From the NCBI RefSeq assembly GCF_030297555.1, contig NZ_AP028136.1, forward strand, positions 1,798,001 to 1,862,000: a stretch of 64,000 nucleotides of DNA. The letters run 5' to 3'. The notes under the pieces are model-generated. The model made no database searches and had not been told where the DNA came from. It saw only the letters and a list, made by a program, of their open reading frames with translations. How positions within the stretch are numbered: the stretch's first letter is position 1; every line of letters starts with the position of its first letter. The position numbers and the translations under genes are program-made. Shown here piece by piece: positions 32,126-41,445 of the stretch. The DNA comes from Polynucleobacter sp. HIN5. GTDB taxonomy: Bacteria > Pseudomonadota > Gammaproteobacteria > Burkholderiales > Burkholderiaceae.

Positions 32126-32192
32126 GCTCCAGCTAAAGAATGCAAGTGGAGCCAGTATTGACTCGCTAACCACTAGCATTCGGGTTAGCGAG
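32126..32192 (-). promoter_or_regulatory. expression platform of the ahcY riboswitch (two hairpins, buried SD)
   Basis: Two stems lie between the aptamer and ahcY on the minus strand. The first pairs CTCGCTAACC (32192-32183) with GGTTAGCGAG (32171-32162), ten perfect base pairs. Its 5' arm shares three bases with the aptamer pseudoknot strand CGCTC (32194-32190), so the two pairings exclude each other. The second pairs GCTCCA (32152-32147) with TGGAGC (32131-32126) and hides the GGAG ribosome-binding site. No U-tract follows either stem, so control of translation is more likely than termination. The pairing is seen directly; the switching order is inferred. Confidence 0.65.
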
Positions 32193-32275
32193 CGCAGTTG
32201 CAATGAAGTTACTGGGTAACTCCCCTTCAAGCCTGGGGGGCGACGATTCGCCCCTTGCAACGCTCCTTGAAGGAT
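32189..32275 (-). promoter_or_regulatory. SAH riboswitch aptamer
   Basis: The minus strand matches the SAH riboswitch by sequence and fold. P1 is CCTTCAAG (32273-32266) with CTTGAAGG (32231-32224). Inside it is P2, GGGGCGA with TCGCCCC. The conserved core has GGAGCGTTGCAA on the 5' side and CCAGGCTTGA on the 3' side. A hairpin AGTTAC/GTAACT follows, then the pseudoknot strand TTGCAACTGCGCTC pairing back to GAGCGTTGCAA. Location before ahcY-metF is the classic one. In this class, SAH binding turns expression on. The predicted start of transcription is only a few bases before P1. Confidence 0.9.
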
Positions 32276-32283
32276 TTGCCTAA

Positions 32284-32289
32284 ATTGTA
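32284..32289 (-). promoter_or_regulatory. candidate -10 element for ahcY-metF
   Basis: TACAAT on the minus strand (five of six matches to TATAAT), followed by TTAGGCA, would start transcription near 32277, just ahead of riboswitch P1 at 32273. No convincing -35 box is seen 17 bases upstream, which lies in the end of metK. The call rests on position more than on sequence. Confidence 0.4.
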
Positions 32290-32301
32290 ATCAATTTTCG
32301 A

Positions 32302-33468
32302 CTAGAGGCCTGCCGCAGTCTTCAAAGTGGCCGCCTTGTCCTTGCGCTCCCATGTGAATTCCGGCTCCTCGCGGCCAAAATGGCCATATGCAGCGGTCTT
32401 TTTATAAATAGGCCGCAAGAGATCAAGCATTTTCACAATACCCTTCGGACGCAGATCAAAATGCTCAGATACCAGTTTTGCAATCTGCTCATCCGCAATC
32501 TTGCCAGTACCAAAGGTGCTAACCATCACCGATGTAGGACGAGCCACACCAATCGCATACGAGATCTGAATGAGGCATTTACTGGCCAAACCAGCAGCCA
32601 CCACATTCTTGGCAACATACCGGCCAGCATAGGCCGCCGATCGATCAACCTTCGATGGGTCTTTCCCAGAGAATGCACCGCCACCGTGAGGAGCGGCGCC
32701 ACCGTAGGTATCCACAATAATTTTGCGTCCGGTAAGACCGCAATCGCCTTGGGGGCCGCCAATCACAAAACGACCGGTTGGGTTTACTAAATATTTAATA
32801 TCGCCCTTGATTAAATGCTTAGGTAAAACGGGTTTGATAATTTCTTCAATCACCGCTTCACGTAATTTCTCCAAAGGAATATCCGCAGCATGCTGTGTCG
32901 ATAGCACCACCGTATCAATCGAGTCAGGCTTTCCATCGACATAGCGCAAGGTCACTTGGGATTTTGCATCGGGGCGTAGCCAATTTAGACGCCCGTCGCG
33001 ACGCAATTGAGATTGACGCTCAACTAAACGATGCGACAAATAAATAGGCAAAGGCATTAGCTCGGGAGTCTCATCGCAGGCATAGCCAAACATTAATCCC
33101 TGATCGCCTGCGCCTTGATCCAATCCGTCATCATGCGCTTTATCAACCCCTTGCGCAATATCTGGGCTTTGTTTGTCATAGGCCACTAAAACAGCGCAGC
33201 CTTTGTAATCGATGCCATATTCAGTGTTGTCATAGCCAATCTCGCGCAAAGTATTCCGTGCGACTTGGATGTAATCAACATTGGCATTGGTGGTGATTTC
33301 ACCAGCCAGAACCACTAAGCCGGTATTACAAAGTGTCTCAGCGGCAACCCGCGCCTTTGGATCTTGCGCCAAAATAGCATCTAAGATCGAGTCTGAGATT
33401 TGGTCTGCAACTTTATCGGGATGTCCTTCAGATACCGATTCTGAGGTAAAGAAATAATTATTGGCCAT
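32302..33468 (-). CDS. metK: S-adenosylmethionine synthetase
   Basis: A 388-residue enzyme making SAM from methionine and ATP. It has [17 protein letters not shown] (about 7-23), the hexapeptide GAGDQG (about 117-122), and [16 protein letters not shown] (about 263-278). The ATG at 33468 is chosen because GGAG sits six bases before it; an in-frame ATG four codons earlier overlaps that ribosome-binding site. The next gene on the strand is ahcY, with its own riboswitch between. The leader upstream is structured (see separate entry). Confidence 0.97.
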   Translation of the reverse strand: MANNYFFTSESVSEGHPDKVADQISDSILDAILAQDPKARVAAETLCNTGLVVLAGEITTNANVDYIQVARNTLREIGYDNTEYGIDYKGCAVLVAYDKQSPDIAQGVDKAHDDGLDQGAGDQGLMFGYACDETPELMPLPIYLSHRLVERQSQLRRDGRLNWLRPDAKSQVTLRYVDGKPDSIDTVVLSTQHAADIPLEKLREAVIEEIIKPVLPKHLIKGDIKYLVNPTGRFVIGGPQGDCGLTGRKIIVDTYGGAAPHGGGAFSGKDPSKVDRSAAYAGRYVAKNVVAAGLASKCLIQISYAIGVARPTSVMVSTFGTGKIADEQIAKLVSEHFDLRPKGIVKMLDLLRPIYKKTAAYGHFGREEPEFTWERKDKAATLKTAAGL

Positions 33469-33504
33469 TCTATTCTCCATTTAATTAAGCACTGACAACA
33501 CGTG

Positions 33505-33578
33505 CCGGGGAATACAACGGCGACGCTTTAGCAGATTTTTTTAATTCGCCCCGCAAGTTGTCTTTAACTCGGCGAATG
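33505..33578 (-). promoter_or_regulatory. structured metK leader, SAM-II-like pseudoknot candidate
   Basis: On the minus strand, P1 ATTCGCC (33577-33571) pairs with GGCGAAT (33550-33544). The loop between begins GAGTTAAAGA and continues ACAACTTGC. After P1 comes an A-rich stretch, then GCTAAAG, then GTTGT (33518-33514), which can pair with ACAAC (33561-33557) to close an H-type pseudoknot. UUAA, UUGC and GCUAAA occur in the same order and context as in SAM-II aptamers I remember. A competing pairing of CGGGG with CCCCG (33510-33506) is also possible. SAM feedback on metK is the inferred role; ligand class is not certain. Confidence 0.5.
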
Positions 33579-33583
33579 TATAA

Positions 33584-33613
33584 ATTTTATCGCATCTAAG
33601 AACTGGCTGCCAA
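33584..33613 (-). promoter_or_regulatory. predicted metK promoter
   Basis: On the minus strand, TTGGCA (33613-33608; one mismatch to TTGACA) is followed after 16-18 bases by GATAAAAT (33591-33584). Transcription would start near 33578, within a base or two of the first strand of the leader stem P1. This supports the leader being a discrete 5' aptamer. Confidence 0.6.
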
Positions 33614-33643
33614 ACCCCATTTTGAATTGAATATCATTAGCAC

Positions 33644-34504
33644 ATGTCACATTGGGCCCTGCATTTCATTCTAAAAGGTGTTGCCAGCCTCCCCTTGAGT
33701 TTGGCCCAGATTCTGGGTGGCTTGGGCGGGATTCTGGCCTATACCTTTTCCCCTCATTTTCGTGGTTTATTTCAAGAAAACTATCACTATGCGATGCAGC
33801 TTCATGGCAGGACAATCCATCCGCTAAGAGCGGCCGCAGCCTCTGGCATGCTTTTTATCGATAGCCTTTGGATCTGGCATAACCCCCAAAGGGCCCTTCA
33901 ACTGGCTGACGTTCAAGACTGGAGCTCAGTCAATCAAGCGGTTCAAGAGGGTAGAGGCTTGGTGATGCTCACACCCCACCTGGGCGGCTTTGAAATCATC
34001 CCCCGCATATTGGCCACTCATTTTCCAGCTACCATTTTGTATCGTCCGGCTCGTCAAGAGTGGCTAAATGATTTAATTGAGGAGCAACGCGCCTATCCCA
34101 ATATGCACTTTGTACCCACCAATCTGCAAGGAGTACGAAAAATGGTCAAAGCCCTTCAAGAGGGTGAGGCGATTGGTATTCTTCCAGATCAAGTGCCGAG
34201 TGGCGGCGATGGAGTGTGGGTGAAGTTTTTTAATCGCTACGCTTATACGACCCCACTGCCCGCTCGGTTAGCGAATCGCAATCGAACCCCCGTCATCTTG
34301 TTTTCAGCCATTCGTAAATCGCTTGGCCAAGGCTGGATCATTAAAGCGCAACGCCTAAACGCATTTTCAGAGGATCCCCATCAGGCGGCCACACAAATGA
34401 ACGAGGCAATTGAAACAGTCATTCTTGAGGCCCCGGAGCAATTCATTTGGTCATACAACCGCTATAAACATCCAGAGGGCGCTGAGCTTCCGCCCCAAGG
34501 CTAA
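33644..34504 (+). CDS. lipid A acyltransferase (LpxL/HtrB type), first copy
   Basis: A 286-residue LPLAT-superfamily inner-membrane enzyme that adds a secondary acyl chain to lipid A using acyl-ACP. It has an N-terminal hydrophobic segment (about 12-35) and the catalytic HX4E motif, His112-Glu117 in TPHLGGFE. GILPDQVPSGGDGVWVKFF (about 187-205) and the C-terminal FIWSYNRYKHP follow. A second copy comes 8 bases downstream. It is divergent from metK. Confidence 0.9.
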   Translation: MSHWALHFILKGVASLPLSLAQILGGLGGILAYTFSPHFRGLFQENYHYAMQLHGRTIHPLRAAAASGMLFIDSLWIWHNPQRALQLADVQDWSSVNQAVQEGRGLVMLTPHLGGFEIIPRILATHFPATILYRPARQEWLNDLIEEQRAYPNMHFVPTNLQGVRKMVKALQEGEAIGILPDQVPSGGDGVWVKFFNRYAYTTPLPARLANRNRTPVILFSAIRKSLGQGWIIKAQRLNAFSEDPHQAATQMNEAIETVILEAPEQFIWSYNRYKHPEGAELPPQG

Positions 34505-34512
34505 ATTACTCG

Positions 34513-35412
34513 ATGAGCTGGCTACACACCCTTCTCAATTACATTGGCCTGAGCATTCTTAAGCTTTTTGCTTTCCTGCCCTATGAGTGGATCGTTCAAA
34601 TCGGATATGCCCTCGGATCACTATTCGGGCGTCTGCCTCACCAACGCAAATACGTAGTTCTTCGTAATTTAGAACTGTGTTTTCCAAATCTGACCCGCCA
34701 CCAAATACAAACCTTAGCCAATGAACACTGGCGCCTCTTGGGGCGCGCAGTGATTGAGCGAAGCCGGGTTTGGCTTGGCAGTGCAGAACAAATTTTCTCG
34801 ATGGTCGACATTGAGACCGAAATTCCTTTGGGGGATAACAAACCTCGGATTTTAGTGATCCCCCATTTTGTCGGTTTTGAATGTGGATTCATGGCGCTCT
34901 CCGCCCTTGGGGAAAAAAATGGTTGGCAGCGAGGTGCTGGCTTTTATCAAAATATGAAGAACCCATTTTTTAATCAAAAAATTATTGAGTGGCGTAATCG
35001 CTTCGGTGCGAAGTCTATTAATCGACAGAATAGGCTTTTTGACTTAATTCGAGAAATTCGCAAGGGCAATTTTGTGGTCATTGCACCCGATATTGATCTT
35101 GGCCCTAAAGACTCGGTTTTTGTTCCCTTCTTTGGCATTCCAACCAATACGATCACTGCGATATCACGTCTAGCAAAAGCATGTGATGCGGAAGTATGCC
35201 TCATGATCACAACGCTGAATGCGGACCAGAGTAAATACATTTGCAAAATCCATAAAGCGTTACCAAATTTTCCAAGCGATGATCCAGTATCTGACACTGC
35301 GCGATTAAATCAGTACTTTGAAGAAGAAATTCGTCAACGGCCCGCTGAATACTATTGGGTTCATAAGCGCTTCAAATATCGCCCGCCAGGCGAAGCAAGC
35401 TTGTATGATTAG
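34513..35412 (+). CDS. lipid A acyltransferase (LpxL/LpxM type), second copy
   Basis: A 299-residue paralogue of the preceding gene, with an N-terminal membrane segment and HX4E at His118-Glu123 (IPHFVGFE). [20 protein letters not shown] (about 194-213) and the C-terminal [12 protein letters not shown] follow. The tandem pair most likely performs the two successive secondary acylations of lipid A. Which copy acts first cannot be told from sequence. Confidence 0.9.
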   Translation: MSWLHTLLNYIGLSILKLFAFLPYEWIVQIGYALGSLFGRLPHQRKYVVLRNLELCFPNLTRHQIQTLANEHWRLLGRAVIERSRVWLGSAEQIFSMVDIETEIPLGDNKPRILVIPHFVGFECGFMALSALGEKNGWQRGAGFYQNMKNPFFNQKIIEWRNRFGAKSINRQNRLFDLIREIRKGNFVVIAPDIDLGPKDSVFVPFFGIPTNTITAISRLAKACDAEVCLMITTLNADQSKYICKIHKALPNFPSDDPVSDTARLNQYFEEEIRQRPAEYYWVHKRFKYRPPGEASLYD

Positions 35413-35435
35413 TCCATATTCATCAAATACATGTT

Positions 35436-36323
35436 ATGACCCGATTACGCTTTACTAAAATGCATGGCGCTGGCAATGACTTTATTGTGATTGATGCAAC
35501 TCGCCAAGACATTCGATCGATTACCTCTACGATTTGGCGCAAGCTAGCCCATCGTCAACTTGGTATCGGGGCCGATCAAATCTTGCTTGTGGAACAAAGT
35601 AGCCTGCCAGATGTCGACTTTAAATACCGCATCTTGAATGCGGATGGCGGTGAAGTCGAGCAATGCGGTAATGGTTCGAGATGCTTTGTTCGTTTTGTTC
35701 ATGAGGAAGGTCTCAGCACTAAAGATCAAATCCGAGTTGAAGTCCGCAATGGTCTTCTAACTCTCAAACGCTTGGCTAATGGGTATGTGGAAGTTGATAT
35801 GGGCAGTCCCATCTTTACCCCTCAAGACATTCCATTTAATCCCGCGGGCCTGACGAGCAAACAAGAATTGCATGAAATCCTTTATGCACTTCCGCTTAGT
35901 CGCAATAGCGGCGCACATGCCGATTGGATTGCCGCTCTGTCCATGGGTAACCCTCATGCCGTTCAAGTAGTCGAAGATATTGATAGTGCGCCGATATTAA
36001 TGGATGGGCCGCTGATTGAGTCGCACCCTGCTTTTCCGAGTCGAGTCAATGCAGGCTTTATGCAAGTTCTTGATCGCCACACAATTCGATTGCGAGTCTA
36101 TGAACGTGGCGTAGGCGAGACCCTATCGTGCGGTACTGGAGCCTGTGCTGCAGTGGTATCGGGCATCCGCCGTGGACTACTGGACTCCCCAGTAAAGGTA
36201 AGCACCCGTGGCGGGGAACTCGAAATTTTGTGGGATGGCTTTCAAAATCCCCACGCCCCCGTTTTGATGCGTGGACCCACTCAGACTGTGTATCGGGGCG
36301 AAATTGATTTAGATACGCTTTAA
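35436..36323 (+). CDS. dapF: diaminopimelate epimerase
   Basis: A 295-residue enzyme interconverting LL- and meso-diaminopimelate for lysine and peptidoglycan. The two catalytic cysteines are Cys77 (EQCGNGSRC) and Cys232 (LSCGTGACA). The N-terminal [13 protein letters not shown] is diagnostic. It probably belongs to the same transcript as the two acyltransferases (23-base gap). Its stop overlaps that of the convergent pyrE by four bases. Confidence 0.96.
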   Translation: MTRLRFTKMHGAGNDFIVIDATRQDIRSITSTIWRKLAHRQLGIGADQILLVEQSSLPDVDFKYRILNADGGEVEQCGNGSRCFVRFVHEEGLSTKDQIRVEVRNGLLTLKRLANGYVEVDMGSPIFTPQDIPFNPAGLTSKQELHEILYALPLSRNSGAHADWIAALSMGNPHAVQVVEDIDSAPILMDGPLIESHPAFPSRVNAGFMQVLDRHTIRLRVYERGVGETLSCGTGACAAVVSGIRRGLLDSPVKVSTRGGELEILWDGFQNPHAPVLMRGPTQTVYRGEIDLDTL

Positions 36324-36991
36324 ATCCCGTACCGAGTGCGGTAATTTTGAACTGCAGGTAGGTGCATTTGCAATTGCTGATCATGCGATTGCTGCAAATA
36401 ACGCATCAGGCTATCCAAATTAGCGATTGCAATCACTGGTAAACCAAATTCTTGCCCGACGCTTTGTACCGCAGAATATTGGCCAATATTAACTGCGTCT
36501 CCGGATCTTTCCATGCGATCGAGCGCGATTAATACTGCGCAAGGCTTGGCACCGGCTCGCTCAATTAAATCAACCGACTCGCGCACTGAGGTACCCGCTG
36601 AAATCACATCATCAATAATGACAACCCGACCACAAACCGGAGCACCAATTAAGGTTCCGCCTTCGCCATGATCTTTGGCCTCTTTGCGGTTATAGGCAAA
36701 CGGGGTATTACGTCCAGAGCGTGCTAGTGCAATCGCCGCACTCGCTGCCAAGGTAATACCTTTGTACGCGGGGCCAAAAAGCATATCAAAATCAACTTTG
36801 GATCCGAGGAGCGCTTGGGCATAAAACTCACCAAGCCTTCCCAGGTGTGCGCCATCATTAAAGAGACCGGCATTAAAAAAATAGGGGGACAATCGCCCGG
36901 CCTTCGTTTTAAACTCGCCAAAGGACAATACCTTTGCCTCTAGCGCGAATTGAATAAAGTCCGATTGAATTTGTTCTGAATTTACACTCAT
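36320..36991 (-). CDS. pyrE: orotate phosphoribosyltransferase
   Basis: A 223-residue pyrimidine-synthesis enzyme making OMP from orotate and PRPP. It has LSPYFFNAG (about 33-41), FGPAYKGI (about 71-78) with the catalytic Lys, [13 protein letters not shown], and the PRPP motif [13 protein letters not shown] near residues 128-140. It is divergent from xthA, with 8 bases between the starts. Confidence 0.95.
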   Translation of the reverse strand: MSVNSEQIQSDFIQFALEAKVLSFGEFKTKAGRLSPYFFNAGLFNDGAHLGRLGEFYAQALLGSKVDFDMLFGPAYKGITLAASAAIALARSGRNTPFAYNRKEAKDHGEGGTLIGAPVCGRVVIIDDVISAGTSVRESVDLIERAGAKPCAVLIALDRMERSGDAVNIGQYSAVQSVGQEFGLPVIAIANLDSLMRYLQQSHDQQLQMHLPAVQNYRTRYGI

Positions 36992-36999
36992 AGGTCTGT

Positions 37000-37782
37000 A
37001 TGTTACGCATCATTTCTGCCAATCTCAATGGCATTCGCTCAGCGGCCAAAAAAGGCTTTATGGAGTGGATGCACGATCAGCGTGCTGATTTTATCTGTGT
37101 CCAAGAACTCAAGGCCCAAGAGGCTGACCTAGACAGCACCATCCTTACTCCTGGTGGACTCAATGCCTATTTTCATTACGCCGAGAAAAAAGGGTATAGC
37201 GGTGCCGGGATCTTCACCCCCCACCCCATCGATGACTTGCAAATTGGATTTGGTAACCCTGAATTTGATGCTGAAGGGCGCTATGTTGAAATTTCGATCG
37301 GTTCCCTGTCGGTGGTCTCAGTCTACATGCCCTCTGGTTCCAGCTCTCCCGAACGACAAGAAGCAAAATTTCGGTTTCTGGATGCGTTTTTACCCCACCT
37401 CATCGAGCTTAGAAACAAAGGGCGACAGATTGTCTTGTGCGGGGATGTCAACATTGCACATCACGAGATTGATTTAAAAAACTGGAAAGGTAATTTAAAG
37501 AATTCAGGGTTCTTACCGGAAGAGCGCGCTTGGCTAACCAGACTGTTTACCGAAGAAGGCTATATGGACGTCTATCGACATCTCGAGCCCCATGCGAGTG
37601 ATACTTGTTATACCTGGTGGAGTCAACGCGGCCAAGCGTATACCAATAATGTTGGATGGCGTATTGATTATCAAATCGCCACACCAGAGTTTGGCAAATC
37701 CGCTAAGAAGGCGAGTGTTTATAAAAAACAGCGCTTCTCAGACCATGCGCCACTTATGATTGAATATGATTGGACCCTTTAA
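37000..37782 (+). CDS. xthA: exodeoxyribonuclease III (AP endonuclease)
   Basis: A 260-residue ExoIII-type DNA-repair nuclease. Motifs in order: ISANLNGIRSAAKKGF (with metal-binding Asn), CVQELKAQ (Glu ligand), VVSVYMPSGS, LCGDVNIAHHEIDLKN, and the catalytic C-terminal RIDYQIATP and FSDHAPLMIEYD. It acts on abasic sites in the cytoplasm. Its 3' end overlaps the convergent permease gene by 29 bases. Confidence 0.94.
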   Translation: MLRIISANLNGIRSAAKKGFMEWMHDQRADFICVQELKAQEADLDSTILTPGGLNAYFHYAEKKGYSGAGIFTPHPIDDLQIGFGNPEFDAEGRYVEISIGSLSVVSVYMPSGSSSPERQEAKFRFLDAFLPHLIELRNKGRQIVLCGDVNIAHHEIDLKNWKGNLKNSGFLPEERAWLTRLFTEEGYMDVYRHLEPHASDTCYTWWSQRGQAYTNNVGWRIDYQIATPEFGKSAKKASVYKKQRFSDHAPLMIEYDWTL

Positions 37783-39079
37783 CCTGCATCCGAATCGCGA
37801 TTCCAATCAAGATGAGTACTGGGATGCCAATCAATGCGGTTGAAATAAAAAAGGTTTCATAACCAAATCGATCGACATACACCCCAGAAAATCCGGCCAG
37901 CCATTTTGGCAGCAATAGCATCATCGAACTAAATAATGCGTATTGCGTTGCTGAATATTGAACATTGGTTAATGAAGAAAGGTAAGCGATAAACGCGGCT
38001 GACGCGATACCGGAGCTCAGATTATCCGCGGAGATCACCCAAATTAAACCTGTTAGATCATGGCCGCGCGTGCTTAACCACGCAAAAAGAAGATTGCTGG
38101 CTGCCGAGAGAATGGCTCCTAGAAATAAAATGCGCATCACTCCAAAACGCAGTGCCAGAATTCCGCCCACAAACGCGCCGACTAAAGTCATAATGACCCC
38201 AAATACTTTCGTGACAGCTGCCACCTCATCCTTGGTATAGCCCATGTCCACATAAAACGGGTTCGCCATAATACCCATCACAACATCGCTAATGCGGTAG
38301 ACAGCAATGAGCGCCAGAATTAAAAGAGCATGCCAACGATATCGACGAATAAAGTCTGCAAAGGGTTGAATCAGAGTTTGGTGCAACCACTCGCCTGCGG
38401 AGCGCGCTTTGGGTAGTTGAACTATTTGGGGCTCAGGACTCAGTAAGGTGGTGATCACACCAACCCCCATCGACAATGCCATCATCAAATACGCAAATTG
38501 CCAGGCGTTGGCAAAGTAGAGGCTAGTGCTTTCTTCGGCGCGCGCTGCCAGCCACAATGCGCCCGCTCCTGCCCAAATCATCGCCAAGCGATAACCCGTT
38601 TGATAACTAGCCGCTAAAGCAGCTTGGTACTCTGCCTTGGCCGACTCGATCCGAAAGGCATCAAGTGCAATGTCTTGGGTGGCCGAAGCAAAGGCAACTA
38701 ATAATGCAAACCAAATAATGACCTGTAAATCTTGCTTGGGATCGTTCATGGCCATGCCCACCAAACCAATCATGATGAGCGCTTGAGCGAATAGCAACCA
38801 ACTACGCCGACGCCCTAAGTATTTTGTGATCCCAGGAATTGGTACTCGATCCACTAATGGAGCCCAGAGCCACTTACCAGCATAGAACAGGCCAACCCAC
38901 GATAAATAGCCAATGGTGCTGCGATCAATGCCAAGCTCTCTTAGGCGAAAACTTAAGGTGCCCAATACTAAGAGAAGAGGAAGGCCGGCCGAGAATCCTA
39001 GAAAGAAAATACGAATGCTGGGCCACTCAAGATAGACCCGTAAATCATTCAACCAGGAGCGGATGCTATTTAGCTCCAC
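37754..39079 (-). CDS. AmpG-like MFS permease
   Basis: A 441-residue major facilitator protein with about 12 membrane helices. FFLGFSAGLPLLLVLGTLSFRLRE near the N-terminus, GLFYAGKWLWAPLVDR (about 63-78) and ATQDIALDAFRIE (about 132-144) are typical of AmpG, which imports anhydro-muropeptides for recycling. I infer that role. The start is GTG at 39079, inside the end of metW (14-base overlap), so it is probably translated from the metX-metW transcript. Its 3' end overlaps xthA. Confidence 0.85.
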   Translation of the reverse strand: MELNSIRSWLNDLRVYLEWPSIRIFFLGFSAGLPLLLVLGTLSFRLRELGIDRSTIGYLSWVGLFYAGKWLWAPLVDRVPIPGITKYLGRRRSWLLFAQALIMIGLVGMAMNDPKQDLQVIIWFALLVAFASATQDIALDAFRIESAKAEYQAALAASYQTGYRLAMIWAGAGALWLAARAEESTSLYFANAWQFAYLMMALSMGVGVITTLLSPEPQIVQLPKARSAGEWLHQTLIQPFADFIRRYRWHALLILALIAVYRISDVVMGIMANPFYVDMGYTKDEVAAVTKVFGVIMTLVGAFVGGILALRFGVMRILFLGAILSAASNLLFAWLSTRGHDLTGLIWVISADNLSSGIASAAFIAYLSSLTNVQYSATQYALFSSMMLLLPKWLAGFSGVYVDRFGYETFFISTALIGIPVLILIGIAIRMQVKGSNHIQS

Positions 39080-39653
39080 GCACGCGGTAGATTGCTATGC
39101 TACCAAATAAATTAGGTAGCCAGTGGACTGTCTTGCCATGATGCAAAACAACCCGCCCCAAAATCTCAATTCCTAATTTGTGGGCTAAGGCTTCAAAATC
39201 AGCAATCGTCAGAACTCGTACATTGGGGGTATTGAACCACTCGTAGGGCAAGGATTTCGAAACAGGCATGCGGCCAAGCGCAACTGCATAGCGGTGCGAC
39301 CAGTGTCCAAAGTTTGGGAAAGATACAACGCATTGCTTTCCAACCCGCACCACCTCACGCAAGATTCGCTCGGTTTGATGGATCGTCTGTAGAGTTTGAG
39401 ACAGCACAACAGTATCAAAGCTTTGATCCTTGAAAAGCGCTAGACCACCTTCCAAATCCTGCTGGATTACATTTAAGCCCTTTTCCACACACGCCAATAC
39501 CGCACTATCTTTAATTTCAACGCCATAAGTAATCGCTTGACGCTTTGCACGAATGAACTCGAGGAACGAGCCGTCACCACAACCCAAGTCTAGTAAAGAG
39601 CTGTTCGTTTCAACCCAATTGGCGATCGCATCAAAATCGGATCTTAATTGCAT
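39066..39653 (-). CDS. metW: MetW, methyltransferase-like partner of MetX
   Basis: A 195-residue class I SAM-methyltransferase fold with [15 protein letters not shown] (about 20-34), [14 protein letters not shown] (about 78-91) and [10 protein letters not shown] (about 107-116). MetW is usually encoded next to MetX in proteobacteria and is needed for its activity in methionine synthesis. It overlaps metX by 10 bases and is followed by the AmpG-like gene. Confidence 0.94.
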   Translation of the reverse strand: MQLRSDFDAIANWVETNSSLLDLGCGDGSFLEFIRAKRQAITYGVEIKDSAVLACVEKGLNVIQQDLEGGLALFKDQSFDTVVLSQTLQTIHQTERILREVVRVGKQCVVSFPNFGHWSHRYAVALGRMPVSKSLPYEWFNTPNVRVLTIADFEALAHKLGIEILGRVVLHHGKTVHWLPNLFGSIAIYRVRGAK

Positions 39654-40786
39654 TGCGCCTCCGCCATCGTCGCAAAATAGGCTCGCACCAAGCGATGGTA
39701 GCGTTCATCATTGAGTAAGAATGCATCATGCCCATGCGGCGCATCAATTTCAGCATAGCTCACGTCGGCTTTGTTATTGAGCAAGGCTTGCACGATCTCA
39801 CGACTACGATCAGGTGAAAAACGCCAATCCGTTGAAAAACTGATGACTAAAAATTTAGCTTGAGCATGCGCTAGGGCTTGACTCAAATCCCCTTGATAAC
39901 GCTTTGCTGGATCAAAATAGTCTAGCGCACGCGTAATTAACAAATACGTATTGGCATCAAAATATCCCGAGAACTTATCGCCTTGATGCCGCAAGTAACT
40001 CTCAACGGCAAACTCCACATCAAAACTGAAGCGATACTCGTCCGGCGCGCCAGCTAAACGCTGCAAATCACGGCCAAACTTTTCAGCCATATCATCGTCT
40101 GATAGATAGGTAATATGTCCCACCATCCGGGCTAAGCGCAAACCACGCTTGGGAACAACGCCATGCTTGTAATAGTCACCGCCATAAAAATCAGGGTCTG
40201 ACAAAATTGCATTGCGCGCAACTTCATTAAATGCGATATTTTGTGCGCTAAGCTTTGGCGTGGAGGCAATCACCACGCAATGGGCAACGCGCTCTGGGTA
40301 TTGAATTGCCCATGACATAGCCTGCATCCCGCCAAGACTGCCTCCCATGACTGCAGCAAACTTCTCAATCCCCATTTGATCGGCTAGACGTGCTTGTGCG
40401 TTGACCCAATCCTCAACAGTTAGCACTGGAAAACGAGCCCCATAAGGTTCATTCGTTTGTGGATTGATGCTCATCGGGCCCGTTGAGCCAAAACACGAAC
40501 CTAGATTATTCACCCCAATCACAAAAAAGTGATTGGTATCGACTGGCTTTCCAGGTCCAACCATGTTGTCCCACCAGCCCAACTCATTGGCATTGTCAGA
40601 GTCTATACCAGCAACATGATGCGATGCATTTAGAGCATGGCAAATCAAAACCGCATTGCTAGTATTTGCATTCAGTCGTCCATAAGTCTCAACGACTAAA
40701 TCGTATTGATCAATGCTAGCGCCACTTTGCAACCTTAGCGGTGCATCAAAATGATAGGTTTTCTTTGAAAGATGCAGCTCACTCAT
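39644..40786 (-). CDS. metX: homoserine O-acyltransferase
   Basis: A 380-residue alpha/beta-hydrolase-fold enzyme that acylates homoserine for methionine synthesis. The nucleophile elbow is [12 protein letters not shown] (about 151-162) and the catalytic His is in [10 protein letters not shown] near the C-terminus. [16 protein letters not shown] is the oxyanion region. The donor, acetyl- or succinyl-CoA, is not settled by overall similarity; MetX proteins partnered with MetW have been reported with either. The start overlaps the slmA stop as ATGA. Confidence 0.93.
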   Translation of the reverse strand: MSELHLSKKTYHFDAPLRLQSGASIDQYDLVVETYGRLNANTSNAVLICHALNASHHVAGIDSDNANELGWWDNMVGPGKPVDTNHFFVIGVNNLGSCFGSTGPMSINPQTNEPYGARFPVLTVEDWVNAQARLADQMGIEKFAAVMGGSLGGMQAMSWAIQYPERVAHCVVIASTPKLSAQNIAFNEVARNAILSDPDFYGGDYYKHGVVPKRGLRLARMVGHITYLSDDDMAEKFGRDLQRLAGAPDEYRFSFDVEFAVESYLRHQGDKFSGYFDANTYLLITRALDYFDPAKRYQGDLSQALAHAQAKFLVISFSTDWRFSPDRSREIVQALLNNKADVSYAEIDAPHGHDAFLLNDERYHRLVRAYFATMAEAQCN

Positions 40787-41436
40787 GCAGTCAGCAGAAT
40801 TCGTAGACTTGGCTCAATTCCTTCGCTGGGCAACTTCTTAAAACCACTTCGAGCAAAGCGATGCCAGCGACCAACCACATAACTCATCAGAAGCGCAGAC
40901 TGTAAGCCAGCAGTATCAGCAACTGCCCCATCCTGATGTTGACTTTGTGCAATCCGCAACGATTGCTTTAGGGATGTTTCAACACGATCCAAAACTTGAT
41001 TGATGCGCTCCTGTAAGCGATCATCCTCCTGCAATAATGCGTCGCCCAATAAAACACGCACCATGCCGGGATTTTTCTCGGCAAAAACCAAAAGCATTTG
41101 CACCATCCCCTTCACTTGTGCAATGCCCAATTCCTCTTTTTGATTAATCTGATTAATGAGGCCAAAAATGGTTTGCTCGATAAATGCGATTAGACCCTCA
41201 AACATTTGCGCCTTACTAGCAAAATGTCGATAGAGAGCAGCCTCTGAAACGCCGATCTTGGCAGCCAAAGCGGCTGTGGTGACGCGATCACCACTTGGGT
41301 TTTGCAGCATCTCGGCCAAAATTTGCAGAATTTGTAAGCGGCGCTCGCCTGGACGTGGGCGCTTACGCGTCTTGGTCTCGCCCCCGCTAATCTCAGAAGC
41401 TGATTCTTGATGAAGAGGGCTACCGCTGCTGTTCAT
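40783..41436 (-). CDS. slmA: nucleoid occlusion factor SlmA (TetR family)
   Basis: A 217-residue TetR-fold protein. After a 28-residue Ser/Lys/Arg-rich tail comes the DNA-binding part [16 protein letters not shown], then [32 protein letters not shown] (about 52-84, the helix-turn-helix). In E. coli, SlmA binds chromosomal sites and blocks FtsZ assembly over the nucleoid. Coupling to metX by a four-base overlap is an unusual partnership functionally and probably just shared transcription. The argB gene ends 10 bases upstream of its start. Confidence 0.88.
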   Translation of the reverse strand: MNSSGSPLHQESASEISGGETKTRKRPRPGERRLQILQILAEMLQNPSGDRVTTAALAAKIGVSEAALYRHFASKAQMFEGLIAFIEQTIFGLINQINQKEELGIAQVKGMVQMLLVFAEKNPGMVRVLLGDALLQEDDRLQERINQVLDRVETSLKQSLRIAQSQHQDGAVADTAGLQSALLMSYVVGRWHRFARSGFKKLPSEGIEPSLRILLTA

Positions 41437-41445
41437 GATTATTTT

